A stretch of DNA of 64,000 bases, from assembly GCA_963740455.1 (NCBI GenBank), contig CAVUEF010000025.1, positions 1 to 64,000 of the forward strand, given 5' to 3'. The stretch's first letter is position 1; every line of letters begins with the position of its first letter. The notes under the pieces are model-generated. The model was not told where the DNA came from. It worked only from the letters and a program-made list of their open reading frames with translations, and searched no databases. Positions 15,997 to 24,488 of this stretch are shown here, in pieces. The stretch is from Paucibacter sp963740455. Lineage in GTDB: Bacteria > Pseudomonadota > Gammaproteobacteria > Burkholderiales > Burkholderiaceae_C. A program made the position numbers and the translations under genes.

Positions 15997-17973
15997 ATGG
16001 CAACCAGCAAATCCAACCATTCCTACGGAGAAGCCTCGATACGCGTGCTCAAGGGCCTGGAGCCCGTCAAGCAGCGTCCGGGCATGTACACGCGCACTGA
16101 AAGCCCGCTGCACATCATTCAGGAGGTGATAGACAACGCCGCCGACGAGGCCCTGGCCGGACACGGCAAGCGCATTGCCGTCACGCTGCACAGCGACGGC
16201 TCGGTGACAGTCGATGACGACGGCCGCGGCATTCCGTTCGGCCTGCACCCCGAGGAGCAGGTCTCGGTGGTCGAGATCGTGTTCACGCGCCTGCATGCCG
16301 GTGGCAAGTTCGACAAGGGGTCGGGCGGAGCCTACAGTTTTTCGGGCGGACTGCACGGGGTCGGGGTGAGCGTGACGAATGCCTTGTCCAAGCGCATGAA
16401 CGTGACGGTGTGGCGCGACGGCCAGGCAGCGAGCCTGGCCTTTGCCGGCGGCGATGTGATCGAGCCCGTCAGCATCCGCAAGGCCCTGGGCAGCGAGCGC
16501 AAGCACGGCACCTCGGTGCGTGCCTGGCCCGATGCCAAGTACTTCGAGAGCACCGAACTCCCGCGCCACGATCTGGTGCACCTGCTGCGCAGCAAGGCCG
16601 TGCTGATGCCAGGTGTCACGGTCACGCTCACGCATGAGAAGACCGGCGAGACGCAAGTTTGGGCTTACAAGGGCGGGCTGAGCGACTACCTGATGCAGAC
16701 GCTCAACGCCGAGCCGCTGATCCCCTTGTTCGAGGGCTCGCAATACGCCGACGGCAGTGAGTCCGAGAACTTTGCTGAAGGCGAGGGCGCGGTCTGGTGC
16801 GTGGCTTTCACCGACGAAGGCACGGCGGTGCGCGAGAGCTATGTGAACCTGATCCCGACGGTGGCCGGAGGCACGCACGAGTCGGGTCTGAAGGACGGTT
16901 TGTTTGCCGCGGTGAAGGGCTTCATCGACATGCACAGCCTCTTGCCCAAGGGCGTGAAGCTGATGCCTGACGATGTGTTTTCGCGCGCCAGCTTCGTGCT
17001 GTCGGCCAATGTGCTCGATCCGCAGTTCCAGGGCCAGATCAAGGAACGCCTGAACAGCCGCGACGCGCTGCGCCTGGTCTGCGCCTACGTGAAGCCAGCG
17101 CTCGAGCTGTGGCTGAACCAGCATGTCGACTACGGCAAGAAGTTGGCCGAGATCGTCATCAGGCAGGCGCAGACACGCCAGCGCGCTTCACTGAAGGTCG
17201 AAAAACGCAAAGGTTCGGGCGTGGCCGTGCTGCCAGGCAAGCTGACCGATTGCGAAAGCCGCGACCTCTTGCACAACGAGCTGTTCCTGGTTGAGGGCGA
17301 TTCGGCCGGCGGCAGCGCCAAGATGGGCCGCAACAAGGAGACGCAAGCGGTGCTGCCGCTGCGCGGCAAGGTACTGAATTCATGGGAGGTCGAGCGCGAC
17401 CGCCTGTTTGCCAACAACGAAATCCATGACATGGCGGTGGCCATCGGCGTCGATCCGCACGGACCGAACGACACACCCGACATGAGCGGCCTGCGCTACG
17501 GCAAGGTCTGCATCCTGAGCGACGCCGATGTCGACGGCTCGCACATCCAGGTCTTGCTGCTCACGCTGTTCTTCCGCCATTTCCCCAGGCTTATCGAGGC
17601 CGGCAATATCTATGTCGCCAAGCCGCCGCTGTTTCGCATCGACGCACCGGCGCGCGGCAAGAAGCCGGCCGCCAAGATCTACGCGCTCGACGAAGGCGAA
17701 TTGACGGCGACGCTGGACAAGCTGCGCAAGGAAGGCGCGCGCGAAGGCAGCTGGGCGATCAGCCGCTTCAAAGGCCTGGGCGAAATGAACCCCGAGCAAT
17801 TGTGGGAGACCACGCTCAACCCCGATACGCGCCGTCTGCTGCAAGTCGCCTACGGCCAGCTCACATTCGGCGACACCGAAGGCCTGATGAACAAGCTGAT
17901 GGGCAAGGGCGAGGCGGCCTCGCGGCGCGAGCTGATGGAGCTGCGCGGCGACGAGGTCGAAGTGGACATCTGA
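15997..17973 (+). CDS. parE: DNA topoisomerase IV subunit B
   Basis: ATPase subunit of topoisomerase IV, which decatenates daughter chromosomes with ParC. 658 residues, a normal ParE length. GHKL ATPase motifs are EVIDNAADEALAGHG (residue 43 on), DDDGRGIPFG (near 74) and GGLHGVGVSVTNALS. The TOPRIM domain has EGDSAGGSAKMGRNK (Glu about 433) and LSDADVDGSHI (near 508). It ends with KLMGKGEAASRRELME. The next gene begins at the base after the stop. Together with the GNAT and lytic transglycosylase genes it forms a run leading to parC. Confidence 0.96.
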   Translation: MATSKSNHSYGEASIRVLKGLEPVKQRPGMYTRTESPLHIIQEVIDNAADEALAGHGKRIAVTLHSDGSVTVDDDGRGIPFGLHPEEQVSVVEIVFTRLHAGGKFDKGSGGAYSFSGGLHGVGVSVTNALSKRMNVTVWRDGQAASLAFAGGDVIEPVSIRKALGSERKHGTSVRAWPDAKYFESTELPRHDLVHLLRSKAVLMPGVTVTLTHEKTGETQVWAYKGGLSDYLMQTLNAEPLIPLFEGSQYADGSESENFAEGEGAVWCVAFTDEGTAVRESYVNLIPTVAGGTHESGLKDGLFAAVKGFIDMHSLLPKGVKLMPDDVFSRASFVLSANVLDPQFQGQIKERLNSRDALRLVCAYVKPALELWLNQHVDYGKKLAEIVIRQAQTRQRASLKVEKRKGSGVAVLPGKLTDCESRDLLHNELFLVEGDSAGGSAKMGRNKETQAVLPLRGKVLNSWEVERDRLFANNEIHDMAVAIGVDPHGPNDTPDMSGLRYGKVCILSDADVDGSHIQVLLLTLFFRHFPRLIEAGNIYVAKPPLFRIDAPARGKKPAAKIYALDEGELTATLDKLRKEGAREGSWAISRFKGLGEMNPEQLWETTLNPDTRRLLQVAYGQLTFGDTEGLMNKLMGKGEAASRRELMELRGDEVEVDI

Positions 17974-18513
17974 ATGGGCACTCCCCTGCTGCGCGCGCGC
18001 TTGCGTCCGACCATGCTGTCCGACCTGGACTTCGTGGTGTCGGTCGAGCAGGACGGCCGCAACCGCCCGTTCATCACGCCCTGGGCGCGCACCCAGCACG
18101 AGGGCGCGCTGCGCTTTCCCGATTCGCGCCACTTCATTGTCGAGGCGGGGCAGGACTATGAACGCTGCGGCTTCGTGATCCTGCAGGGCTGCCGCAATCC
18201 GAACGGCTCGGTCGAGCTCAAGCGCATCGTCTTGCAGCCCAAGGGGCAGGGGCTGGGTCGCCTGTGCGTGGGCTTGCTCAAGAAAATGGCGTTTCGCGAT
18301 TTGCACGCGCACCGCTTCTGGCTCGACGTGAAGGGACTCAACACGCGCGCGCATGCGCTGTACGCCAGCGAAGGTTTTGTCGAAGAAGGACGCCTGCGCG
18401 AGAGCGTGCGCGTCGATCTCGACGGCGCCGACGGCTATGACAGCCTGATCGTGATGGCCATGCTGGACCGCGAATACCAGGCGCGTGTGGCGCTGGGCCA
18501 GGAGCGGGCATGA
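17974..18513 (+). CDS. GNAT family N-acetyltransferase
   Basis: 179 residues with the GNAT fold. The acetyl-CoA loop region is LQPKGQGLGRLCVGLLKKMA, and a late strand-helix reads GLNTRAHALYASEGFVEEGR. The acceptor substrate is unknown; the sequence resembles the RimJ/RimL-like subgroup. It starts immediately at the parE stop (no gap), and its own stop overlaps the following lytic transglycosylase (ATGA), so it is embedded in the parE-parC transcription unit. Confidence 0.88.
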   Translation: MGTPLLRARLRPTMLSDLDFVVSVEQDGRNRPFITPWARTQHEGALRFPDSRHFIVEAGQDYERCGFVILQGCRNPNGSVELKRIVLQPKGQGLGRLCVGLLKKMAFRDLHAHRFWLDVKGLNTRAHALYASEGFVEEGRLRESVRVDLDGADGYDSLIVMAMLDREYQARVALGQERA

Positions 18514-19223
18514 TCGGTCCTTGGCTGAAGCATGGGGTCATGTCTTGCCTGCTGGCGTGTTGCGGCTTGGCGCAGGCCGAACTGTGGGGCTATGTAGACG
18601 GCGCGGGGGTTGCGCATTTCGCCAGCTATGCGGTCAACTCCAACTACGGCCTGGTGATGGGTAAGGCGCGCGGCGGCAGCGGCCGCGTGCCGGGCAAGAC
18701 CGACGCTTGTCTGGGCATGCTGACCTGGCTGGAGATATCGCCCGCGGTCAAGTCAGTGCAGCCTTGGTTGCGTGAGGCCGCGCAGCGTTATGGGGTGGAC
18801 ATCGAGCTGCTCCAGGCCGTGATCGCCGTCGAGTCCGGCTTCGATGCCACAGCTGTGTCGCCGCGCGGCGCGATCGGCCTGATGCAAATCACCGCCGAGA
18901 CGGCCGACCGCTACGCCACCCCGGCCGAGGCCAGGCTGCCGGCCGAGCAGCGCCTGCTGGACGCGCGCACCAATATTCGGACCGGCGCGCGCATGCTGGC
19001 CGACCTGACACGGCGTTTCAACCGCATCGACGAGGTGCTCGCCGCCTGGAATGCCGGCGAGGGCCGGGTGCGCCGCCATGGTGGCGGCGTGCCGCCGATT
19101 GCCGAAACCCAGGCCCATGTGCAGATGGTGCTTGAGCTTTACTGGGCCTTGCTGCAGCGCAGCCTGCCGCGCCGGGCACACCTGTTGGTGATGCATGCCG
19201 CGGCTGCTCCGGCAGCGCCTTGA
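18510..19223 (+). CDS. Lytic transglycosylase, SLT domain
   Basis: A 237-residue periplasmic murein hydrolase. The signal peptide is residues 1-24 (MSCLLACCGLAQA core). A short DUF4124-like segment follows (LWGYVDGAGVAHFAS). The SLT goose-lysozyme domain starts near residue 85 with YGVDIELLQAVIAVESGFD, in which Glu108 is the catalytic acid. SPRGAIGLMQI, YATPAEA and AAWNAGEGRVRRHGG complete the family motifs. It cleaves the MurNAc-GlcNAc bond to give 1,6-anhydro ends. Coupled by ATGA to the GNAT gene; parC follows after 48 bp. Confidence 0.92.
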   Translation: MIGPWLKHGVMSCLLACCGLAQAELWGYVDGAGVAHFASYAVNSNYGLVMGKARGGSGRVPGKTDACLGMLTWLEISPAVKSVQPWLREAAQRYGVDIELLQAVIAVESGFDATAVSPRGAIGLMQITAETADRYATPAEARLPAEQRLLDARTNIRTGARMLADLTRRFNRIDEVLAAWNAGEGRVRRHGGGVPPIAETQAHVQMVLELYWALLQRSLPRRAHLLVMHAAAAPAAP

Positions 19224-19271
19224 ACCGACCTTGGCTGACCGAGCCGTCAGCACCTACCCACGCGAAATTCC

Positions 19272-21596
19272 ATGACTCAGACCTTGATTGAATCTGCCGG
19301 CGCACCGCCGGAAAACCCCGACGCGCTGACGCTCGCGCATTACGCCGAACGCGCCTATCTCGAATACGCGCTCAGCGTGGTGAAGGGCCGCGCCTTGCCC
19401 GATGTCTGCGATGGCCAAAAGCCCGTGCAGCGGCGCATTCTTTACGCGATGGAGCGCATGGGGCTGCTCTCCACCAGCAGCGGCGGTGTCAAACCGGTGA
19501 AGAGCGCGCGCGTGGTGGGCGACGTGCTCGGCCGCTTTCATCCGCACAGCGACCAGGCCGCCTACGACGCCCTGGTGCGCATGGCGCAAGACTTCAGCCT
19601 GCGTTATCCGCTGATCGACGGCCAGGGCAATTTCGGCAGCCGCGACGGCGACGGCGCTGCGGCGATGCGCTACACCGAGTCGCGGCTGAGCCCGATTGCG
19701 CGCTTGCTGCTCGACGAGATCGATGAAGGCACGGTCGACTTCGTTCCCAATTACGACGGCTCCACGCAAGAACCGAGGCAGCTGCCGGCGCGTCTGCCCT
19801 TTGTTCTGCTCAACGGCGCCAGCGGCATTGCCGTGGGTCTGGCCACCGAAGTGCCGAGCCACAATCTGCGCGAAGTCGCCGCCGCCGCCGTGGCCTTGCT
19901 GAAGAACGAGAAACTTGGCGACGAGGATCTGTATGCCTTGCTGCCCGCGCCCGACTATCCCGGCGGCGGGCAGATCATCAGCCCGATAGCCGACATCCGT
20001 GAAGCCTATGCGAGCGGCCGCGGCAGCCTCAAGGTGCGGGCACGCTGGAAGATCGAGGAACTGGCGCGCGGCCAATGGCAGATGGTCGTCACCGAGTTGC
20101 CGCCCGGGACCAGCGCGCAAAAGGTGCTGGAAGAGATCGAGGAACTGACCAATCCCAAGATCAAGACCGGCAAGAAGGCGCTCACGCAAGAGCAGCAACA
20201 GCTCAAGGCCAGCGTGCTGGCCGTGCTCGACGTGGTGCGCGACGAATCGAGCAAGGACGCCGCGGTGCGCCTGGTGTTCGAACCCAAGAGCCGTGCCACC
20301 GAGCAGCAGGAGCTGATCTCGACGCTGCTCGCCCACACCGGCCTGGAGGGCTCGGCGCCGATCAACCTGACCATGATCGGCGCCGACGGCCGGCCGACGC
20401 AAAAAAGCCTGCGCCAGGTCATCACCGAGTGGCTGGGCTTCCGGCAGGCCACCGTGCAGCGCCGTACCCAACACCGCTTGACCAAGGTGCTCGAGCGCAT
20501 CCATGTGCTCGAAGGGCGGCAACTGGTGTTGCTCAATATCGACGAGGTGATACGCATCATCCGCCAGGCCGACGAGCCCAAGCCGGCGCTGATCGCGCGC
20601 TTCAGATTGAGCGACCGGCAGGCCGACGACATTCTCGACATCCGCTTGCGCCAGCTCGCCCGGCTGGAAGCGATCAAGATCGAACAGGAGCTGTCATCGC
20701 TGCGCACCGAGCAAAAGAAGCTCGACGAAATCCTGAGCAGTCCGGCCGCCTTGAAGCGCACCGTGGTCAAGGAAATCGAGATGGATGCCAAGCAGTTTGG
20801 CGACGCCAGGCGCACGCTGATACACGAAGAAAAGCGCGCCAGCGCCGAAGTGAAAGTGGTCGATGAGCCCGTCAGCGTCGTCGTCAGCCTGAAGGGCTGG
20901 GCGCGCGCATTGAAGGGGCATGAGGTCGACGCAGCAGCGCTGGCTTTCAAGTCCGGCGACGGCCTGTACGGCGTGTTCCCATGCCGCAGTGTCGATACGC
21001 TTGTCGTGTTCGGCTCGAACGGCCGCGTCTACTCGGTGGCGGCGTCCCTGCTGCCGGGCGGGCGCGGTGACGGCGTGCCCGTCACGAGCCTGATCGAGCT
21101 CGAACCCGGCACCCAGATCGCGCATTATTTTGCGGGTCATGCCGCGCAAACACTGGTGCTCGCCCACACCGGCGGCTTCGGTCTGCTGGCGCAACTGAGC
21201 GATCTGGTCAGCCGTCAAAAAGGCGGCAAGACCTTTCTCAGCCTGGCGCCTGGCGAAAAGCCTTTGCCACCCAGCGCCATGCCGGCCGCCGAGTTGCTGG
21301 GCGCGCAGCTGGCCTGCCTGAGCCTGGCCGGACGTCTGCTCGTGTTTCCGCTCGAAGAGCTCAAGCACCAGGCCAAGGGCGGCCGCGGCCTGACCTTGAT
21401 GGATCTGGACGCCAAGGACGCTTTGGTCAGCGTGAGCGCCTTCACGCAAGGCTTGCAGGTGCTGGGCACCGGACGCGGCGCCAAACCGAAAGAAGAGACG
21501 CTCAAGGGCAACGCGCTCGCTGCCTATGTCGGCAAGCGCGCGCGCAAGGGCAAGCTGCTCGAAGGCATCAAGGCTTTGAGAGTGTTGGCGGCGTAG
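19272..21596 (+). CDS. parC: DNA topoisomerase IV subunit A
   Basis: Breakage-reunion subunit of topoisomerase IV. 774 residues. The catalytic tyrosine is Tyr134 in AAMRYTESRL. The winged-helix quinolone-pocket sequence reads HPHSDQAAYD (residues 90-99), so the position equal to E. coli Gly78 is Ser, Ser80 is Gln and Glu84 is Asp. A coiled-coil arm spans roughly residues 370-480. A beta-pinwheel C-terminal domain of four or five blades follows, with repeats such as VVVFGSNGRVYSV. It starts 48 bp after the lytic transglycosylase and ends 35 bp before tRNA-Leu. Confidence 0.95.
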   Translation: MTQTLIESAGAPPENPDALTLAHYAERAYLEYALSVVKGRALPDVCDGQKPVQRRILYAMERMGLLSTSSGGVKPVKSARVVGDVLGRFHPHSDQAAYDALVRMAQDFSLRYPLIDGQGNFGSRDGDGAAAMRYTESRLSPIARLLLDEIDEGTVDFVPNYDGSTQEPRQLPARLPFVLLNGASGIAVGLATEVPSHNLREVAAAAVALLKNEKLGDEDLYALLPAPDYPGGGQIISPIADIREAYASGRGSLKVRARWKIEELARGQWQMVVTELPPGTSAQKVLEEIEELTNPKIKTGKKALTQEQQQLKASVLAVLDVVRDESSKDAAVRLVFEPKSRATEQQELISTLLAHTGLEGSAPINLTMIGADGRPTQKSLRQVITEWLGFRQATVQRRTQHRLTKVLERIHVLEGRQLVLLNIDEVIRIIRQADEPKPALIARFRLSDRQADDILDIRLRQLARLEAIKIEQELSSLRTEQKKLDEILSSPAALKRTVVKEIEMDAKQFGDARRTLIHEEKRASAEVKVVDEPVSVVVSLKGWARALKGHEVDAAALAFKSGDGLYGVFPCRSVDTLVVFGSNGRVYSVAASLLPGGRGDGVPVTSLIELEPGTQIAHYFAGHAAQTLVLAHTGGFGLLAQLSDLVSRQKGGKTFLSLAPGEKPLPPSAMPAAELLGAQLACLSLAGRLLVFPLEELKHQAKGGRGLTLMDLDAKDALVSVSAFTQGLQVLGTGRGAKPKEETLKGNALAAYVGKRARKGKLLEGIKALRVLAA

Positions 21597-21631
21597 TCGC
21601 TGAAGGGGCTAGCCCTTACACTGCGGGCCGT

Positions 21632-21724
21632 GCCTCGATGGTGAAATTGGTAGACACAGCGGACTTAAAATCCGCCGCTTTCCCGAGAGGGGGCGTACCG
21701 GTTCGAGTCCGGTTCGAGGCACCA
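21632..21724 (+). tRNA. tRNA-Leu, anticodon UAA
   Basis: A full cloverleaf can be drawn. The acceptor GCCTCGA pairs with TCGAGGC and is followed by encoded ACCA. The anticodon stem GCGGA/TCCGC encloses CTTAAAA, with anticodon TAA at 21666-21668. There is a long class II variable arm, and the T arm is ACCGG TTCGAGT CCGGT. TACACT at 21618-21623 is a plausible -10. The type I restriction island begins 135 bp downstream; no second copy of the tRNA 3' end was found in the window. Confidence 0.96.
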
Positions 21725-21859
21725 CGGCAGCAAATCAGAACGGCCAGGACTTTCTTGACGAAGACTGCCTGCATGGCTGTCAGCCAAGCAAGCATCGATG
21801 AATGATTCGCCCAAGCTCGGTGCAGAGTCGGACGATGAATTGCTGGGGAGGCACGCGCA

Positions 21860-23311
21860 GTGTTTGAGCAAACATTCAAGAACATCGACGACATCCTGCA
21901 CAAGGATGCAGGCTGCACCAGCGAGCTGGACTACACCGAGCAATCGAGCTGGCTGCTGTTCCTCAAGTATTTGGACGCGCTGGAGCACGACAAAGCCTCC
22001 GAGGCCGCGCTCGAAGGCAAACGCTACAGCCACATCTTGGCCGAGGCGTATCGCTGGGAAGCCTGGGCCGCGCCCAAGACGCTTGACGGCAAGCTCGACC
22101 ACAACGCCACGAGCACCGGCGACGACCTGCGCGACTTCGTCAACACCAAGCTGTTCCCCTACCTGGCCGGCTTCAAGCAGCGCGCCAGCGGACCCAACAC
22201 CATCGAATACAAGATCGGCGAGGTCTTCAGCGAGATCAAGAACAAGGTCCAGAGCGGCTACAACCTGCGCGACGTGATCGAACTGGTGGATGAGCTGCGC
22301 TTTCGCTCGCAGACCGAGAAGCACGAGCTCTCGCACCTGTACGAAGCCAAGATCAAGAACATGGGCAACGCCGGGCGCAATGGCGGCGAGTACTACACGC
22401 CGCGCCCGCTGATCCGCGCCATGATCAAGGTGCTCGACCCAAAGATCGGCGAGCGCATCTACGACGGCGCCTGCGGCTCGGCCGGCTTTCTGTGCGAGGC
22501 TTTCGACTACCTGCTGCCCAAAGCCACCAAGGCCGATGACCTGAAGACGCTGCAGACGCGCACCTTCTACGGCAAGGAGAAAAAGAGCCTGGCCTATGTG
22601 ATTGCGATCATGAACATGATCCTGCATGGCATCGAGGCGCCCAACGTCATCCACGCCAACACGCTGGCCGACAACATCAGCGACATCCAGGACCGCGACC
22701 GCTATGACGTGATCCTCGCCAACCCGCCCTTTGGCGGCAAGGAGCGCAAGGAGGTCCAGCAGAACTTCCACGTCAAGACCGGCGAGACGGCGTTTCTGTT
22801 CTTGCAGCACTTCATCAAGACGCTGCGCGCCGGCGGCCGCGCGGCCATCGTCATCAAGAACACGTTTCTGAGCAACACCGACAACGCCTCGACCAGCATC
22901 CGCAAGCTGCTGCTGGAGGGCTGCAATCTGCACACCGTGCTCGACATGCCCGGCGGCACCTTCCAGGGTGCCGGCGTCAAGACCGTGGTGCTGTTCTTCG
23001 AGAAGGGCGCGCCCACGCGCAAGGTCTGGTTTTATCAGATGAACCCGGGCCGCAATATGGGCAAGACCAACGCCCTGAACGACGCCGACCTGGTTGACTT
23101 TGTTGATCGGCAGAAGACCTTTGCCGAGTCAAAGCAGAGCTGGTCGGTGGATGCGGCCGGGATCGACGCGGCGACCTTTGATCTGTCGGTAAAGAACCCG
23201 AACGGCGGCGACGCGGTCGCGCTGCGCACGCCGCAGGAGATCCTCGACGAGATTGTGGCGCTGGATGCCGAGAGCGCGGAAGTGCTGGCGGCCATCAGGG
23301 GTCTGGTATGA
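21860..23311 (+). CDS. hsdM: Type I restriction-modification methyltransferase subunit HsdM
   Basis: N6-adenine DNA methyltransferase that, with HsdS, modifies the recognition site. GTG start at 21860 with GGGGAGG upstream; 483 residues. The N-terminal helical domain opens MFEQTFKNIDDILHKDAGC. SAM motif I is YDGACGSAGFLCEAF near residue 201, and the catalytic motif NPPFGG is near 287. The C-terminal tail LRTPQEILDEIVALDAESAE is unusual because degraded copies of its coding sequence recur twice downstream. Its stop overlaps the next gene (ATGA). In ordinary type I loci hsdS follows directly; here two nuclease genes intervene. Confidence 0.95.
   Translation: MFEQTFKNIDDILHKDAGCTSELDYTEQSSWLLFLKYLDALEHDKASEAALEGKRYSHILAEAYRWEAWAAPKTLDGKLDHNATSTGDDLRDFVNTKLFPYLAGFKQRASGPNTIEYKIGEVFSEIKNKVQSGYNLRDVIELVDELRFRSQTEKHELSHLYEAKIKNMGNAGRNGGEYYTPRPLIRAMIKVLDPKIGERIYDGACGSAGFLCEAFDYLLPKATKADDLKTLQTRTFYGKEKKSLAYVIAIMNMILHGIEAPNVIHANTLADNISDIQDRDRYDVILANPPFGGKERKEVQQNFHVKTGETAFLFLQHFIKTLRAGGRAAIVIKNTFLSNTDNASTSIRKLLLEGCNLHTVLDMPGGTFQGAGVKTVVLFFEKGAPTRKVWFYQMNPGRNMGKTNALNDADLVDFVDRQKTFAESKQSWSVDAAGIDAATFDLSVKNPNGGDAVALRTPQEILDEIVALDAESAEVLAAIRGLV
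23211..23311 (+). repeat. Copy A of the hsdM 3'-end repeat
   Basis: This is the genuine end of hsdM. Its first 28 bases (23211-23238) recur identically at 24379-24406, and the remaining 70 bases recur with some changes. The copy ends with the ATGA that couples hsdM to the next gene. Confidence 0.8.
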
Positions 23312-24351
23312 GCCAACTCGCCAACACCGCTGCGGGCATGCTGGTCGAAATTCGTCGGCTCATTGACAACGCACGACAGAGGGCCGCAGTGGCGGTCAAT
23401 CAAGAACTTTCATGGCTCTACTGGCAAATTGGTAAGCGCCTTCAGGTCGAAGTGCTGGGTGGCCAGCGGGCTGAATACGGCAAGCAGGTCATCGACACCC
23501 TGGCCCGGCAACTGACATTGGCCTATGGCTCCGGCTGGAGCGCCCAGCAACTCAGACATTGTCTCCGCGCTGCGGAGACTTTCCCTGACGAAGCCATTTT
23601 CTCCCCGCTGCGGAGAGATTTGAGCTGGACCCACCTGAAGGCGCTCATCTACGTTGACGAGCCACTGAAGCGCGACTTCTATGTGGAGATGGTTCGGCTC
23701 GAAGGCTGGTCTTCGCGACAGTTGCAAGAGCGCATGCAGTCCATGCTGTTCGAGCGCACCGCCATCTCCCGCAAGCCCGAAGAAACCATACAGCGCGAGC
23801 TGACCGCGCTGCGTGAGCAAGGCACCCTCAGCCCCGATCTGGCGTTTCGCGATCCCTACGTGCTCGACTTCCTGGGCCTGGCCGACAGCTTTGCCGAGAA
23901 AGACCTGGAAGCGGGCATCGTGGCCGAACTGCAGCGTTTCATCACCGAGATGGGCAGCGACTTCGCCTTCATGGCTCGGCAAAAGCGCATCACCATCGAC
24001 CAGCGCGATTACTACATCGACCTGCTCTTCTACCACCGCCGCCTGCGCTGCCTGGTGGCCATCGACCTGAAGATTGGCGAATTCGAAGCCGCCTACAAAG
24101 GCCAGATGGAGCTGTACCTGCGATACCTGGAGAAGTACGAACAAGTTCCCGGCGAGAACACACCCATCGGTCTCATCCTGTGCGCTGGCAAGAACGACGA
24201 GCACGTGGAACTGCTGCAACTCGACCAGAGCAATATCCGCGTGGCCGACTACCTCACGCTGCTGCCACCCAAGGAAGTGCTGCAGGAAAAGCTGCACCGC
24301 TCGATTGCGCTGGCCCGCGAGCGCTTGGCGGGCAAGGGGGATGGGGCGTGA
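23308..24351 (+). CDS. DUF1016/YhcG-type PD-(D/E)xK nuclease, first copy
   Basis: 347 residues. The N-terminal DUF1016 helical domain contains ELSWLYWQIGKRLQ, GSGWSAQQLRHCLRAAETFP and LSWTHLKALIYV. The C-terminal PD-(D/E)xK fold shows FAFMARQKRITI, YYIDLLFYHRRLRCLVAIDLK (residues about 235-255, with Asp and the D-x-K lysine) and EKYEQVPGENTPIGLILCA. YhcG-like proteins are predicted structure-selective or DNA nucleases found frequently in type I restriction loci. It is coupled to hsdM by ATGA. It is clearly diverged from the second copy, so this is not a simple tandem duplication. Confidence 0.85.
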   Translation: MSQLANTAAGMLVEIRRLIDNARQRAAVAVNQELSWLYWQIGKRLQVEVLGGQRAEYGKQVIDTLARQLTLAYGSGWSAQQLRHCLRAAETFPDEAIFSPLRRDLSWTHLKALIYVDEPLKRDFYVEMVRLEGWSSRQLQERMQSMLFERTAISRKPEETIQRELTALREQGTLSPDLAFRDPYVLDFLGLADSFAEKDLEAGIVAELQRFITEMGSDFAFMARQKRITIDQRDYYIDLLFYHRRLRCLVAIDLKIGEFEAAYKGQMELYLRYLEKYEQVPGENTPIGLILCAGKNDEHVELLQLDQSNIRVADYLTLLPPKEVLQEKLHRSIALARERLAGKGDGA

Positions 24352-24488
24352 AGTGCGGCCGACTCTGCATGATCAGCAACGCGGTCGCGCTGCGCACGCC
24401 GCAGGACATCCTCGACGAGATCGCGGCGCTGGATGCCGAGAGCGCCGAGAGCGCCGAGGTGTTGGCTGCGATACGGGGGTTGATATGA
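24348..24488 (+). repeat. Copy B of the hsdM 3'-end repeat (46-codon mini-ORF)
   Basis: A GTG overlapping the stop of the first YhcG gene (GTGA) opens 46 codons that end ATGA on the second YhcG start. From 24379 the sequence matches the end of hsdM: ALRTPQDILDEIAALDAESA, then AEVLAAIRGLI. A small internal duplication (ESAESAE) is present. An ATG at 24369 is an alternative start. This is a stranded hsdM terminus that keeps ribosomes moving through the operon; it is unlikely to have its own enzymatic role. Confidence 0.75.

Noticed and set aside
21755..21783. TTGACG-N17-TGTCAG as the hsdM promoter
   Set aside because: The -35 is good but the -10 is too poor to call; left unannotated.
24348..24488. 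Mini-ORF with hsdM-like tail as an independent small protein
   Set aside because: Its sequence is explained as a stranded copy of the hsdM end; nothing indicates a separate function.
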